From Symsagittifera roscoffensis (lineage: Eukaryota; Xenacoelomorpha; Acoela; Convolutidae), in assembly GCF_963678635.1 (NCBI RefSeq), contig NC_087062.1, positions 86,343,845 to 86,407,844 on the forward strand: a stretch of DNA of 64,000 nucleotides, in the 5' to 3' direction. Below are positions 62,144 through 64,000 of the stretch, piece by piece; the first letter of the stretch is position 1, and each line of letters begins with the position of its first letter. The position numbers and the translations under genes were made by a program. The notes below the pieces were generated by a model. The model ran no database searches. It saw only the letters and a program-made list of their open reading frames with translations, and had not been told where the DNA came from.

Positions 62144-64000
62144 AGACAGTCCAGATGATGATGATATCTTCCCCTTTATCGTAGATGCAACCACTGATAG
62201 AGGACAGCATATATTTTGCAAAAATTTACTCTTAAATTTGTTTAAACCCGGAATCAGTCCATGTAAAACAGAGTTCCTAGATGTAAAAATCAAAAGACAA
62301 ATTATCGATCACTATTTGAAAGATATATGCAACTTAACACAACAATACGGAATCTACTCCATAGAATTCAGCTCACCAAACCAGAATCACAGCAAATATG
62401 TAATTCAAACAGACGACCTTGATTTAGAATTTTCAAAAGTATTCTCAGAATATATAAAAAGCATACAATATCATAACTCACAAAGAGCAAACTCCATATT
62501 CACCAATGAAGTTTTTGCAATAATATATAGTTATATCTCGATATTAGAAAACGAAATCCCAATCTCAAATGTCTCACCGACAGAAACATCTTAACATATA
62601 AGAGTACGACATGAAATCACACTACTCTCTAGTTTTCTAAATATAATTAAAGAAAATTTCACAAAAGATGATGTTTCACAACATACAAAACATGACTTAC
62701 AAAAAATCTTGGCATGGTTTATAATAGATTATTTCACACATAATCTAGATTTAATTTCACAAGCAAGAAAAAATTTTAGACCTCAAAACTCAAACGATGA
62801 TACTGCCATCACAGAACAGTCAGACTATGTTTGGGACCCCGAATGGTCTCATCCCGCATTCATTAACTTCCCACAATCAATCTCAAGTCAAGCAATAAGT
62901 ACGATATCTTATGTAAGAGATTATGTAAGAGTAATACCATTAACCATAGATGCAACACCATTAAACTATAATACATTTTTACCTGATATGCAAAATAATA
63001 GTTTAAACTCCATAATCATACACAATGAAAACCTCAATGGAACTAGAAATCTCACTCAACAAGATATCCAGACACCATCACACTTCATAAATGAAGAAAT
63101 CGTACACACAACAACTACACAACAAAGCATTTCACCGATACGTCCAAATTTAACAACACCAAGAAATACAAACCCTTCACAAACACAGGTAACCTTACAA
63201 TCAACCGTTAAACCTTCGGTTGCCCCAAAATATTCACACATGGATTATCAAACATACAGACCCATGACAATACCGTCAAAAACACGTAAAACGTTCACTA
63301 GAAACAATTTTGCAGAACATAATTATAATTACACACATCCATCAAAAACAAATTATCCCCCACGAAAAAATTTTAATAGCTATACAAGATCTCGAAACTG
63401 GGATAACCCAATGGCACAAACTAATTCAGTAAATTTTCAAACAAATTTACATCCTTCACAGGATCGTAGTGAAAACTATCCATTTTTTCAACAAAATAAA
63501 AATAAAAAACAAACATCTTATCAAATGGATTACTTATCCTCAGATGATGATTTTTTACAACCAGATATATTTGCACCATATAATCAAGAATATCGTGGAC
63601 AAGGAGTACAGAAACCACATACAAATCATAGAATTTTTTCTCCACAACCGATAGATACACAAAATCAACAACCAATTCAGCAACAAAACCCAATTAATAC
63701 ACAATATTTTCAACCAATTCAGCAACAAAACCCAATGATCACACACTCGTATCAACCGACGCAAATGCAAAATGAAATACCACTCCCATATTATCTTCAA
63801 CAACACGAAATAACAAGAAATCAACTTTCAAATTTTTCTCAAATGCCAAATGCAGCAGAATCATTACAAATGACAATGAATCCATACCTTATGGGTGGAT
63901 CATCAATAACATCAAATAAACCTTTAATGGTATTCACAGGAACAGACCCTGAATATTCTGTAGAAGACTATTTAAATGCAGTAACAGCAAATTTGATTTT
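62118..64000 (+). pseudogene. gag of copy C, premature stop, truncated by the window end
   Basis: It begins at the same ATG as copy B. Codon 159 is TAA (62592-62594) where copy B has AAA, a single A-to-T change. After the stop the same frame is open to the last base of the window and stays closely similar to copy B, reaching the capsid core start (LMVFTGTDPEYSVEDYLNA). Only one lesion is therefore visible, and it looks recent. A stop this early would abolish Gag-Pol from this copy unless read through; supply in trans by another copy is possible. Confidence 0.9.

Larger units (their letters stand above)
60036..64000 (+). mobile_element. Giant Ty3/gypsy-type element, copy C: 5' part, runs off the window
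   Basis: LTR, primer-binding site, leader, 155-aa ORF and the first 1.9 kb of gag match copy B in order, about 95% alike by eye. It is inserted 4.1 kb downstream of copy B in the same orientation. Differences from B are spread evenly, so it is an independent insertion and not a recent duplication of B. The gag frame has one early stop. Confidence 0.95.

Noticed and set aside
1-64000. CRISPR arrays, operons, riboswitches, rho-type terminators
   Set aside because: No regular repeat-spacer arrays; the DNA is eukaryotic in every respect visible, so prokaryotic feature types do not apply.

Overview
The window reads as intergenic, repeat-dominated DNA of an AT-rich animal, most likely an invertebrate. 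The basis is polyadenylation-type 3' ends, a GTAAGT...TACTAAC...TTTAG intron, tRNA-like pol III boxes, LTR, hAT and MITE elements, and no bacterial gene organisation. The phylum cannot be fixed from the sequence. No complete host gene is visible. One possible terminal exon lies near 57.1 kb.

The main content is a giant Ty3/gypsy-type, envelope-carrying LTR element, about 18.9 kb long (37009-55903). Its two 410-bp LTRs look identical by eye and it is flanked by a 4-bp CAAT duplication. In order it carries: LTR; a tRNA primer-binding site; a structured 1.2-kb leader with a small ORF; a basic 155-codon ORF; a single uninterrupted 2740-codon Gag-Pol (CCHC knuckle, DSG protease, YLDD reverse transcriptase, RNase H, HHCC/DD35E integrase); two tiny membrane ORFs joined by ATGA; a 378-codon frame with no start codon; a 733-aa candidate envelope glycoprotein; a start-less frame in the -1 register with a PTAP motif; a 597-aa unknown protein joined by ATGA; a small 3' intron; a long 3' noncoding region; LTR. 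The gene-dense, overlapping 3' block resembles a complex retrovirus more than a normal retrotransposon.

Three relatives are present. Copy A (1-2663) is the 3' end of a diverged copy that has lost nearly the whole envelope block by one deletion. Copy C (60036-64000) is the 5' end of another copy, with an early stop in gag. A decayed solo LTR lies on the minus strand (57617-57956).

The rest (2.7-36.9 kb and 55.9-60.0 kb) is a mosaic of old repeats. It holds a 1.9-kb TIR element full of TCGATTTAAATCGA motifs, a hAT-type MITE with a perfect 8-bp duplication, a MITE family with GCGCGAA ends, a dispersed ~500-bp repeat family ending in a hairpin, a decayed Ty1/copia pol, a 1.35-kb tandem duplication, a tRNA-like sequence and several minisatellites.
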